Notes under the pieces: model-generated
Seen by the model: the letters and a program-made list of their open reading frames with translations, nothing else
Databases searched by the model: none
Told to the model about the DNA's origin: nothing
In this document: piece after piece, positions 1 to 8,879 of the stretch
How the letters are laid out: each line of letters opens with the position of its first letter
Position numbering within the stretch: the stretch's first letter is position 1
Assembly: GCA_958430865.1 (NCBI GenBank)
Contig: CAUDNR010004606.1
Location: 1 to 16,758, forward strand
Source: Entrophospora sp. SA101
Lineage: Eukaryota > Glomeromycota > Glomeromycetes > Entrophosporales > Entrophosporaceae
Direction of reading: 5' to 3'
Length of the DNA stretch: 16,758 bases
Program-made: the position numbers and the translations under genes

Positions 1-1460
1 AGATTAATTTGGTATAAATATCTCATTTTTGAATCTGAGGGTCGAAACCCACTTTTTCCTAGAACAGCCCCCATATAGAGGTTGTGAATATAGCTAATCT
101 AATTTAATAATAGAAAGTGGATATTAAGAGATTTTCTTTCGTTTCGCCATTAACTGCGCGGGAATATATCAATTGATGATAGAGTAACCAATAACGAAAT
201 GGTAATTAAGGAAGAGATTAAGAAGAGGAGGAAAGTGGTGCGAATATTCCTATATAATATCACAATAAAAGAATGCAGTCAATGCTTATAATTTTCTCGA
301 ACAAATAATTTAGAAATGAATCGAAAGCTTTTAAATCATTAAAAAAAAGTGATATTATATAATATTAAAAATCAAAAATAACAAAGTATTATTAATTATT
401 TCGAATAAATAATTTAACTTGTTGTTTTTTATTAATAAAAATAGATGGATGACAGTGACGAAGTCACTAGTGTTACTTGTTATTTGTTGTTTTAAAGTTT
501 CTATTCAAATAAAGGTTAATATATGTAATTAATTTGAATATCCAAGTTACATTAAATGGTTAATTGTTTGAATTATAAATAATTAAGATATGCATTATTA
601 CAAACAGAAGTTCTATAAAAGAAATTTCTGGCCTTCGGCAAAGTTGAATGATTTCAATATTTTTTTGTTGTAATACTGAAGAGTGATGTGATGAAGGTTT
701 GCTAGGCCACAATTACAAAAAGATTTTTCTAGATTTTTTATTCGTTCGTTATGATTTTGTTTGTAGTAAGTAGCTCTTATCGTATATTAATATATATAAA
801 TATAGTTGTAAATAATTATTTTGAGATGGTTCAACAAAATTTTGATTATCTAAATTTCACAAGCAGATGATAATATTTGTAGCTCAATATACAAAATCAA
901 GAATATAATTTTTTTGGATTATTCCCGAATTTTTCTCTTCAAAAAAAGGCAGCCAAATCATGAACGTAACCAAGTCTTTATCAATGCCATCGTCTAAAGC
1001 AATTGGATAAATAATAGAGAATTTAATGTGTATACAAATTATAAAGAATAATAATTTTTCAAATTTTCATTATGAAAATAGCACATACCAAAAATCATCA
1101 TTTCTCATCCAAATACAAGCCACACTCTATGACGAACCTTCCGTTTCCTATATGTAATTTTTCTGCTTTTGTTCGTTAGAGAGAAACAAACGCGAGGTTC
1201 AAATTCATTATAATATTATTAAATATATTAAAAATACTTTTTATTAGATATATATGATTTATTATAATTTATTAAATAAATGTATTGAAAAATATATTAT
1301 AATTCACTATATTATTAATTTATTAGATATAATTCATTGTATTAATTTAATTTATTAAATGTACACATATGTATATATTAAAAATTATAGGATTAATTAA
1401 ATTTCCAACCCAATTATTTTTTTTTTCTCCCAATTCAATATTTTTTTTCCCCCAACCCGC
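1..1460. other. AT-rich intergenic DNA, no supported gene
   Basis: About 1.46 kb with no reading frame or splice pattern that I can support on either strand. From about 1200 to 1400 it becomes almost pure A/T with loosely repeated TTATTAAATATAT-like words. A short imperfect open stretch on the minus strand (about 1025-905) has no start codon and no recognisable family. At 455-467 there is a small inverted repeat, GTGAC-GAA-GTCAC. Confidence 0.6.
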
Positions 1461-1469
1461 TTGATATTT

Positions 1470-1640
1470 AAAAAAGGAGCAACTGCGGCGAACCACAATC
1501 ACTCCAACTACAAAAAATTATGCGCTCGAGATACCCATAAGGATATTCGAAGTAGCAGGCTCCGGCGATGTGCAATGCCAGCACCCACCACCTGTACCGC
1601 CACCTTCATGATAATGGCAGTACCGCGCCAGGTAAGTATG
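1470..1640. other. GC-richer patch of unknown origin
   Basis: This block is much richer in G and C than its surroundings and lies just upstream of the MIF-family gene. Several frames are open across it on both strands. One plus-strand frame encodes a proline-rich end (QHPPPVPPPS), and a minus-strand frame encodes a Gly/His/Cys-rich run. It ends in an excellent donor-like sequence, CAG|GTAAGTATG, at 1631. No AG between there and the MIF start makes a sensible acceptor, so I could not build a gene. It may be an exon fragment or a transposed piece. Confidence 0.35.
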
Positions 1641-1806
1641 AAGAAACACATCTAACCACAATCGATTTGTTTTATATAAATGGTCACATTTTAAAAAGTT
1701 ATGGGATTTCGTGTAACTTTTTAATCTTTTTAACCTTTTTGATTTTTCTCTCATGACCTTTTTTTAAATTTTCTTTTTTATATTTATTTTTCATAAATTA
1801 TTAAAA

Positions 1807-2238
1807 ATGCCTACTATCGAAGTAAATACCAATGTCAAGGTGACTTGAAAAAATCGATAAATGAGCAGATAAATTATAAATTATCCAATTATTTAAATAT
1901 ATTTTTTTCTGTTAAAAATATATTAGGTGAAACATCATGATGACTTTGCGAAGTCGTTATCAGAATTATTGTCCAAATTATTAGACATACCAGTTGCCAA
2001 TATGAATGTAGTATTAAATGACGAGGCACCAGTTTATTTCGGTGCCACGACTGATCCAGCATATATGGCAAGGCTTTATTCGGTCGGAGGTTTGAATGTT
2101 GAATCTAATAAAAAATTTTCAAATGAATTGTCAACATTCTTTGAAAATGAATTGGGCGCTCCTAACAATAGAGGTTATATCTTTTTCGTCAATCCTGGTA
2201 GAGAAAATTGTGGTTATATTGGAAGTACTTTGGCATAA
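1807..2238 (+). CDS. Macrophage migration inhibitory factor (MIF)/tautomerase-family protein
   Basis: Two exons, 1807-1839 and 1927-2238, joined in phase 0 across an 87-bp GT-AG intron (donor AAG|GTGACT, acceptor TATTAG). The product is 114 residues, the usual length of MIF proteins. Exon 1 is only 11 codons and gives the diagnostic start MPTIEVNTNVK. After loss of Met1 the N-terminal proline is the catalytic base in this superfamily. Exon 2 carries the family core (VYFGATTDPAYMARLYSVGG) and ends NCGYIGSTLA, matching the family C-terminus. MIF proteins form trimers with tautomerase activity, and fungal members are probably cytosolic. Oddities: the invariant active-site lysine (Lys33 in human MIF) aligns with Ile32, and the CxxC motif is absent. 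AATAAA-type signals follow at about 2328-2360. The family is certain; activity is unknown. Confidence 0.9.
1840..1926 (+). other. Intron 1 of the MIF-family gene
   Basis: An 87-bp spliceosomal intron with GTGACT donor and TATTAG acceptor. Without splicing, the exon 1 frame stops after two intron codons (V T stop). With splicing the frame joins cleanly to exon 2, which has no ATG of its own at the junction. Confidence 0.85.
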
Positions 2239-2515
2239 ATTAATGGTATTAGTAAGAGAAGAATTGAATAGTTTGTCAAATTAAATTAAAAAAAAAATTT
2301 ATTGTTCTATTTTGTTAAATTGTTCTTTAATAAATATGTATAAATATGTATAAATAAATAAATCATTTGAATTTTCGAAATTCAACTATATAGATGACCG
2401 ATTTCAACTAAGTTAAAAAACATATTTTTTAATAATGTTTATTTACAAAAATTATTTCAAAAATTATTATCAAGTCAGTGAGAATATTTTACAAATGAAA
2501 TTCTAAATTGCTGCC

Positions 2516-2806
2516 TTATTGTTTAGATGCCTTCCATCTTCCCATTATGCCATTCAATGTTATAGTTGTACCCACGCTGCTTAAAACCTCTCCTACAAAC
2601 TCGAGAGGTTTATTATCGTATATATCTGCTATATAAACGACACCTTGTCCAATTATTACTGCACCAATTCCGATAGGTATTGACGCTGAACCTGTTGTAG
2701 TAACAACAGCTCCTATTACCAATGTTGTTATTACAAATTTTCCTGTTTCAATTAGTAGTGACTGATCTTGGTTTCGATTTTGATCTTGATTGATGATGGC
2801 CGCCAT
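2516..2806 (-). CDS. Small hydrophobic protein, unknown function
   Basis: A single-exon frame of 96 residues starting at an ATG with a GC-rich start context (AATATGGCGGCC), unusual in this AT-rich DNA. The first 20 residues are polar and Gln/Asn-rich (NQDQNRNQDQ). Residues 24-39 and 42-62 are hydrophobic and glycine-rich (IPIGIGAVIIGQGVVYIADI). These could be two membrane helices or a glycine-zipper hairpin. A soluble C-terminal third ends GRWKASKQ. The gene lies tail-to-tail with the MIF-family gene, about 280 bp between stops. I do not recognise a family, and no targeting signal is obvious. The composition is too regular for a chance frame, but expression is unproven. Confidence 0.6.
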   Translation of the reverse strand: MAAIINQDQNRNQDQSLLIETGKFVITTLVIGAVVTTTGSASIPIGIGAVIIGQGVVYIADIYDNKPLEFVGEVLSSVGTTITLNGIMGRWKASKQ

Positions 2807-3317
2807 ATTTTTTTATTGTCGACTTCAGTTTTTAAAGGTATTTTACCGACTAACAATCCCTTTCCAATATCTAAAACCTTTTTTATGTGATTTATTTTTA
2901 TATAAATCAGTAAGAACACACGAAAATATAAAGGCAATGCTTCTAAGCAATAAAATACTAAACTTGATATTAATATTATTTGGGCAAAATTTTTTGTTAC
3001 ACGACAGATTACAACCATTGGAAAGAGCTGTTTTATAATAATTACAATATTTTTAAAAGATATATATGAAAATTGTTTATGCAGATAATTTAAATTCAAT
3101 TGAATCGTCCTTGAATGAATTAATGATTGTGCTCTGAATATTTCAGTTGTAGAAATTAATTAATGAGAATCCAGAATCGTTTTTAATTTTAAAGATATTG
3201 AAAAACCTATGCTTGTGCTATATTAGAAAAAGATTCATTTTTGGGATATTATTCAATGGAATGGGTCAAATGAAGAACTACATCACCATTTATTGCGCTA
3301 TGCGGGTCATAATTTTT

Positions 3318-3690
3318 TATTTATTTTTTCATCAATAAGAAAATTTTTATCATATTGACATTATCTGGAATTTTTCTGTGATATTTGTATTTTTTGACAA
3401 CATATATAAGGAATCTTCAAACTTTTTACAAATATTTTCAAGAGGAACTGAATTCGGTGCTAAAGGAACAGTTTTCTCCAAGGATTTTAAAAATATAGTC
3501 ACAACTCTCTCGTGCATATTTTTTTGTAACTTCCAAAACATCTCTATAAAGTTAAATTCACATGAAATTTTGGGTAAAGTGCCACTTTATGACTACGAGC
3601 TTCGATAACTTCTTGAACCAAGGGTTTCTGTTCGTAAGAGCTGTAATATAAGTCGTAACTCAGGATGTTGGAACCTAGGTTGCAACCAGT
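3318..3690 (-). mobile_element. Fossil C-terminal part of a DDE-superfamily transposase
   Basis: Reading the minus strand across two or three frames gives, in the right order, EQKPLVQEVIEARSHKVALY, PKFHVNLTL, MFWK, ERVVTIF, KSLEKTVPLAPNSVPLENI and KKYKYHRKIPDN. This matches the end of a DDE endonuclease family common in fungal genomes, with its pattern QEVIEAAGH, YPKFHxELNxIE, KTVPxALxSVPL and KYRSHRRIP. That comparison is from memory. The glutamate of the final catalytic motif (LNxIE in active members) falls at a frameshift/stop after NLTL, so the enzyme is dead. The N-terminal catalytic region and element ends are not visible. It sits inside the older BTB-TLDc relic. Confidence 0.7.
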
Positions 3691-3799
3691 TGTAGGCACC
3701 AACCCAGTGTAATAGTAAAATAAAATATCTCAAAATTTATTGCTTACCAAAATTAGAAATAAAATCAATGTTGCAAGGTTCCCGCGGCAAAATTGTAGT

Positions 3800-4120
3800 A
3801 ATAATTATAAAAATACATGTATATACCAAAAGGAACAGAACGCAATGTTTTGATAAGCTTGAGTCTTAATCTATGCAACTATAGAATTATTTTTTAAAAA
3901 GAATATACAGTAATGGGCTTCTATTCTTTAAAAATCACGTGCAAAATTGGTTGGGTTAAGAAGTCCCGCCCGCGCAATATATCTATCTATCTAATACAAT
4001 TTAATTAATTAATCCAAAATATAAATTTAAAAATGACATTTAAAAAAATTAGAAATCCGGTCGGATTCGAATCAAATTCAGTTTTTTTTTGACACGATTC
4101 GATTCGTTCGGAGCTTTAAA
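3800..4120. other. About 320 bp of unassigned DNA inside the older BTB-TLDc relic
   Basis: Homology to the intact BTB-TLDc gene stops after the GSRGKI linker and resumes at 4122 (GCCTTATGCGGATTTAAATT against CCTTATGAATTCAAATT). The sequence between has no match in that gene. It contains a (ATCT)n run near 3980, a GCCCGCGC patch at 3966, and two imperfect opposed GATTCGAAT/CGATTCGATTC words at 4064-4105. A decayed small transposon is possible, but I cannot identify one. Confidence 0.4.
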
Positions 4121-4608
4121 ACTTGCCTTATGCGGATTTAAATTAATCCCTCGTGAATCTCAATATGGATTCTCTGAAACTGATTTTGAGGATAAATTCT
4201 AAACACCATAATGAAACTGGTGAATTATTTTGGCAGTTTGTTGTAATATAAAAAAGAAAGGTCTCCGGATGAAAGATTATTGGATCGAAACAAAACTATG
4301 TTTATATTGTAATGCTCAAAATGTTAAGATTCCCATAGATATTATGAAATTAATGATATAATAGTATCGATGATGAACCTTATTATTGTTGTTGTTATCG
4401 CATCTATTCTTGATATTATAATTTGATCCTTGGAAATGAAAATAAGAAGTTTGTTTGATAGATAGAGTTATAAGCATTATATAAATTTACTTAAAAGCGT
4501 ATAATTAAAGAACTACTGCCACAATCTTATCAGTCGAAAAAATTGTGGGCTAATTTTTTGATTTATTCTGTGATAAAATAAATAAATAATCTTTCACTTT
4601 TTTAAAAA

Positions 4609-5231
4609 ATGACAACTAGTTTTTCGTCTTTAAAGAGCGTAAATAACTTTTTTAATTCAAATAAGTATTTTAGTAAACTTGTAAATTATTTAATATGGAA
4701 AAAATCATACATACAATGAAAATAAACTTCCTTATTAATTCTTTGTCAATCTCAAGATGAATTTTTTAGATCTGTTTTTGAGGAGAAATGCTATAATACA
4801 GGACAAACTGTAATTATAATGAAAATTAAAGAAACAGGTGAATTGGTCGGTGGCTATAACTCAGTTTGTTGGAATTTAAAAGAAAGTCTCCAGATGAAAG
4901 TTACTGTCTTGAAACAGACAAAAGTTTTACTTTTAAAATTGATGAAAACCAAATAAATGATTCACTATTAAGTAGAGTCAAAAATCCTCTAGAAGCAATA
5001 TGGAATAAACAAAAGATCAATATTACTCATCATGATATAAACTTTTGTGAATGTTATATGAATTTTAGAAGTTTTGCAATAGTTGTCAGCACTAATAATG
5101 TCCCTTTTTGTTATCATAATTTTCCTCACCATTCTTACTTTTATCAAAATAATTGGAATCTTAAAAATAGTGATAAAAAAGTTCATTTGTTAGAAAAATT
5201 AGAAGTGTATAAATTAGTAAGGAAAATTTAA
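4609..5231 (+). pseudogene. Truncated BTB-TLDc gene copy (younger relic): N-terminus joined to TLDc
   Basis: The ATG at 4609 opens a 36-codon frame (MTTSFSSLK then KYFSKLVNYL) that matches the first 40 residues of the intact gene (KYISKLVNDL) and ends at TGA 4717. At about 4690-4700 the sequence switches directly to the linker just before TLDc. The BTB core, the intron, BACK and most of the linker are missing. TLDc text follows: LILCQSQDEFFRSVFEEKCY, then MKIKETGELVGGYNSVCWNL. A one-base loss near 4882 (GAAAG where the intact gene has GAAAAG) shifts the frame. The rest, from KSPDESYCLETDKSFTFKID to KLVRKI, is open to TAA at 5229. The final 49 bp (5181-5229) are identical to 7141-7189, so this copy is recent or was homogenised by gene conversion. 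Confidence 0.8.
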
Positions 5232-5556
5232 TAAAATATAAACTTTTTTATTTTTTATTTCTTTTAAAAATTTCACCGCATGTAGATGGTTTCCAGGTAG
5301 TAGGTCTGACCTTTATCTCTATGTTCTTAGGGATATATACATACAACCTTAACCTGGCGAGGGATAAATATAAATACATGGATATATATCTGATCAGCTG
5401 GTTTGTCGATCTTTAGTGAATGGCCAATAAATACTGTGACACTATTTATTACCATAAAAAAGTAGCAACTTTACGTTGCTCACAGGCGTATAATGAATGA
5501 TAAACATTCCAAGTGTTATTTAATTTAAATTCCTTTTTAAAAAAATTCCTTCAAAA
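5232..5556. other. Intergenic and probable promoter region of the BTB-TLDc gene
   Basis: 325 bp with no coding signal. It holds a GGCCAAT box at 5424-5430, a short inverted repeat (CCAGGT near 5295 and ACCTGG near 5352), and a T/A-rich leader with CCTTTTTAAAAAA directly before the start codon. A similar leader precedes the younger relic at 4609. No experimentally defined element can be named. Confidence 0.35.
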
Positions 5557-7203
5557 ATGAGTAATAAGAATTTTTCATCCTTAGAGGATATGAACATGTT
5601 ATTTGGCAACATTATTAGTTCCAACAAAGATGCATCACCATTAAAATATATCAGTAAACTTGTAAATGACTTAACAACATTGTTAAATAAAGCAGATTAT
5701 TATGATGTAGAAATCAAAGTTGGAGAAGACAAAAATGTTAAAATTTTTAAAGCTCATTCTACCATTTTAAAAGCAAGGTCTTTATATTTTGGAGCTGCTT
5801 TGTCAAATAATTGGTTAAAAAAATCTAAAGATGGCATTATTTTATTTGAGAAAAAAAATATTTCTCCAAAAGTATTTGAAGTTATTTTAACGTAAGAATT
5901 TGATTTATTATTAATTTTTTATAATAATTATATAATTGCTAAATCAAAAATATTATTTAAAAATATTTTTTTTAAAAGATATATTTACAATGGAATTATT
6001 AATATAGACAACCTGGATGCAAATGAAATCCTTGAATTACTTGAAGCTTGTGATGAATTAGAATTTAATGAATTAATTGATGGATTACAAGATTATTTAA
6101 TCCAAGAAGAAAGAGAATGGTTTCAACATAATTTAATTTATATTCATGATATTTCATTAAAACATCAATCATTCACTTTACTTGAAGGTTATTGTGATGA
6201 AATGATTTGTGAAAATCCAGACTCATTATTAAAATCTGATAACTTCAAGATCATTGAAAAATCAATGCTTATTTCCATATTAGAAAGAGATGATTTAGAA
6301 TTAAATGAAATAGATATTTGGGATTGTGTCATTCAATGGGGAATGGCACAAAATGAAGAATTGGAAAAAAAAATTTTTTCAGAATGGAATAAAGATGATT
6401 TCATCAAATTGAAAAATATAATGGAAAATATTATTCCATTAATAAGGTTTAATAATATATCTTCAACTGATTTTTCTAATAAGATCAAACCTTATAAAAA
6501 AGCTTTTAATAAACAAATATATGAAGAAATCCTTGAGTCTTATCTTGATGATAAATGGCAACCAAGTTTATTACTTCAAAAAGGTTCAAGAGGAAAAATA
6601 TTAAATTCACAAATGAAATATTTAATTTCTAAATGGGTTGATGGAAAAACTGAACTATATAATGAAAATAATGTTCCTTATGAATTCAAATTAATTCTTT
6701 GTCAATCTCAAGGTGGATTTTCTAGATCCATTTTTGAGAAGAAATGCTATAATATAGAACAAACAGTATTTATAATGAAGATTAAAGAAACTGGTGAATT
6801 AATTGGTGGCTACAACCCAGTTTGTTGGAATATAAAGGAAAAGTCTCCAAATAAAGGTTATTGGATTGAAACAGACAAAAGTTTTACTTTCAAAATTGAT
6901 GAAAATCAAATAAATGATTCATTATTAAGCAGAGTCAAAGTTCCTCAAAAAGCAATATTTAATAATAAGCAAAAGTTTGTTACAACTCTAGATAATGTAA
7001 ATCTTCATGAATCTTGTATGAATTTTAATAATTTTGCAATAGTTATCAGCACTAATAATGACCCTTTTTGTTATTATGATTTTATTTCCCATTCTCATTC
7101 TTATCAAAGTAATTGGAATCTTAAAAATAATGATAAAACAGTTCATTTGTTAGAAAAATTAGAAGTGTATAAATTAGTAAGGAAAATTTCCACAAGTATA
7201 TAA
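5557..7203 (+). CDS. BTB-BACK-TLDc domain protein
   Basis: Two exons, 5557-5891 and 5979-7203, with an 87-bp GT-AG intron (donor AC|GTAAGA, acceptor TTAAAAG). Together they encode 519 residues. The BTB/POZ domain spans about residues 47-125 (DYYDVEIKVGEDKN, KIFKAHSTIL, SLYFGAALSNNW, ISPKVFEVIL, then YIYNG across the splice). BACK follows at about 130-250, with ELLEACDELEFNELIDGL and IWDCVIQWGMAQN. The linker GSRGKIL (about 314-320) leads into a TLDc domain to about 515 (MKIKETGELIGGYNPVCWN, SFTFKID, FAIVIST, LEKLEVYKL). BTB-BACK proteins commonly serve as cullin-3 substrate adaptors. TLDc domains are linked to V-ATPase binding and oxidative-stress protection. The specific role here is inference. 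It is the only intact member of a local tandem group. Confidence 0.9.
5892..5978 (+). other. Intron of the BTB-BACK-TLDc gene
   Basis: An 87-bp intron that splits a threonine codon (AC|A). Exon 1 would otherwise stop at TAA 5894. Joining restores the BTB helix text FEVILT-YIYNGIINID. The acceptor end is also present in the older relic at 3051-3059. Confidence 0.85.
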
Positions 7204-7522
7204 ACATTTTTTATTTTTTTTTAACAATGTAATATATTTTTATTAAAAATTTAAATATCAACTAGCTGATGACAATGGTAATAAGTGATAACACTATTAA
7301 TGATAATTCTTGTTGTATATAATAATAACACTTGTCTTCAACAATTTTACAACGCATAGCTTTCCCGTGTTAACATAAAAGGTATTCGTTTGGAGCGCAA
7401 CTTGACGTATATTTCGTTATTTCAATTTTAATCATAATAAAAAATTTTCAGCCAATTAAAATGTATTCATGTGATACTATATTATAATTCAGAATTTTTA
7501 TTTTTTAATTTTCCCAAGAATA
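7204..7522. other. Intergenic region between BTB-TLDc and twin-CX9C genes
   Basis: 319 bp of AT-rich sequence with no coding frame. It must hold the 3' end signals of the BTB-TLDc gene and the promoter of the next gene. AATAAT-type words occur, but I see no distinct regulatory motif. Confidence 0.4.
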
Positions 7523-8268
7523 ATGTTTAATTCATTTAAAGAAAATAGTAATAACGAGGAGGTAAAAGAAAACCTTGATAATCTTAATCAACATTTAGGA
7601 GATTTTCTTAAAGAATCTCAGCCAACCTATGATCCAAAATTAGAAAAAGAAGATAGTAAACCAACTATAACAACAAATTTCAAAAACAAACCAAAAAATA
7701 ATAATAATTATAACAATACCAATAATGATAAGGACGAAGAAGTGGAAGGTGATGATAACAAATGGTCATGGCCATCAACGAATTTAAAGGAATTATTACT
7801 TGCACCAACTATAAATCCAAATATATTTTCTTCGCAAATACCCAAAATTATTGATCCAGAAAAAAGAGAAATCCAAAAGAAAAAAATTGAGCAGATTTCA
7901 GCAGATTATTTTGATCAAAAGAGAATGATACATGAAGCGTCATTGTTCAACTGTTCTGAGGTGCACTCACAATTGCAAGAATGTTTTGTTAATGGAAGTT
8001 TTTTTGATAAAATTAGTCTTTGTACTGAAGCTAGAAGAAAATTTTGGAATTGCATGAGTGAACAAAAGGTAGTTAATATGTAAATTTTAAAACATAAGAT
8101 TTAAATTATTACATATATTAATATGATTTCTTACGGTAGAAAACTCTTAAAAAAATGAGATATAAATCACCTGAAAAGACAGAAGATGAAAATGATGAAA
8201 TATTATATCAAGCAGATCTTCAATATAGACAAAAAATATCTTCAAATAAAGAAGAGGAAGAGAAATAA
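7523..8268 (+). CDS. Twin CX9C (CHCH-type) protein, unknown specific role
   Basis: Exon 1 is 7523-8068 and exon 2 is 8140-8268, joined in phase 0 over a 71-bp intron (donor AAAAG|GTAGTT, acceptor ACGGTAG). The product is 224 residues; without splicing the frame stops after four more codons. Residues 1-80 are acidic and Asn-rich with a low-complexity NNNNYNNTNNDKDEE stretch. A Trp-rich spot (NKWSWPS) and a helical segment follow. Cysteines at 144, 154, 167 and 177 form two exact CX9C motifs (CSEVHSQLQEC and CTEARRKFWNC). This is the coiled-coil-helix pattern of proteins oxidised by Mia40 in the mitochondrial intermembrane space. Exon 2 supplies a charged tail (KTLKKMRYKSPEK, then a Glu-rich end). 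The long disordered N-terminus is unusual for classical small CHCH proteins, so mitochondrial location is plausible but unproven. Confidence 0.75.
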
Positions 8269-8422
8269 AATGTTTATTTATTTAGATATGACAATATTTA
8301 TTCTATTAATCATTATTTATTCTATGAATCATTATCATTATCATTACCAATGAATTATTTGTAGTTCATCCAAAATTTCTGTGCAACAACCATTGGGATG
8401 GAATTGAGTTGAATTAGTTTTT

Positions 8423-8711
8423 TTAATTTTCTCGTTTTATGAATGCAACCTCTCTACCAGAATCAAATTCTTCAATAAATATTTCAGCATCTCTAACTTT
8501 TATACTTTTTTTTTTGTAAGCAGTTTGATGAGCAGCTTCGTGGCCACCATGTTGAGCTTTTTTGAAACATACAATTACGCGAACTGTCTGTCAATATAAT
8601 GACTGATTGTAACTTGAATGCATATAAGTAATTTATTATCAGAAAAAAATCCTCGCTGCGGTATGGGTCACTCACTATATGCACATCAAAAAAAATTTCA
8701 AGTACTTTCAT
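8423..8711 (-). CDS. Small two-exon gene, 66-residue protein of unknown function
   Basis: Exon 1 is 8711-8676 (MKVLEIFFDVHI) and exon 2 is 8587-8423 (TVRVIVCFKKAQHGG to FIKREN, stop). The 88-bp intron between has a consensus GTGAGT donor and a TTGACAG acceptor, and the join is exactly phase 0. An in-frame TAA lies directly before the ATG, so the start is well defined. Exon 2 is 54 codons of ordinary composition in very AT-rich DNA: QHGGHEAAHQTAYKKKS, then KVRDAEIFIEEFDSGREVAF. The N-terminus looks beta-like (alternating hydrophobics) and the middle is basic and His-rich. I do not recognise the family. It converges on the twin-CX9C gene, 154 bp between stops. It could be a surviving piece of a larger ancestral gene, but it has no internal stop. 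Confidence 0.55.
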
Positions 8712-8879
8712 TTACAAAAATGATATATTTTAAAAATTTATTACATGACTTTCAATACCAATTTATTTATATTAATTAATCAATTTCATCGATAACATAA
8801 CATTATCTGGGACATGGGCAGCAAAAAGATCGAATCTTTTTTTTTAGAAAAATTGCAGAGTAAGAGCTTAATATGCCAT

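Larger units (their letters stand above)
3045..4480 (+). pseudogene. Decayed BTB-BACK-TLDc gene copy (older relic), split by insertions
   Basis: Relic of a gene like the intact copy at 5557-7203. From 3051 it aligns with the end of that gene's intron (TTTTAAAAG|ATATAT) and the start of its exon 2. From 3160 to 3300 it holds the BACK-region text: ENPESF, then MLVLY with a stop, then WDIIQW and NEEL. At 3766-3798 it holds SMLQGSRGKI, matching the pre-TLDc linker LLQKGSRGKI. From 4122 to about 4310 it holds TLDc text (ETGEL, then KRKVSG where the intact gene reads KEKSPN, then a match to the WIETDKSF region). A weak continuation reaches 4480. Many stops and frameshifts are present. About 3318-3690 is occupied by a transposase fossil and about 3800-4120 by unrelated DNA. 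Retention of the intron end shows that it arose by DNA duplication, not retroposition. Confidence 0.75.

Noticed and set aside
905..1025. Minus-strand text YPIALDDGIDKDLVTFMIWL
   Set aside because: Protein-like, but only about 40 codons, without a start, a splice partner or a recognised family.
1461..1756. Three short overlapping frames in the GC-rich patch
   Set aside because: They overlap on both strands, none resembles a known protein, and no splice partner was found. Kept only as an unexplained patch.
2752..3099. Open minus-strand frame of 115 codons
   Set aside because: It overlaps the start of the better supported 96-residue gene in another frame, is rich in Ile/Lys/Leu as expected of AT-rich chance frames, and no family is recognised.
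3350..3541. 63-codon minus-strand frame as an independent gene
   Set aside because: It is an internal piece of the decayed DDE transposase, flanked by further transposase text in other frames.
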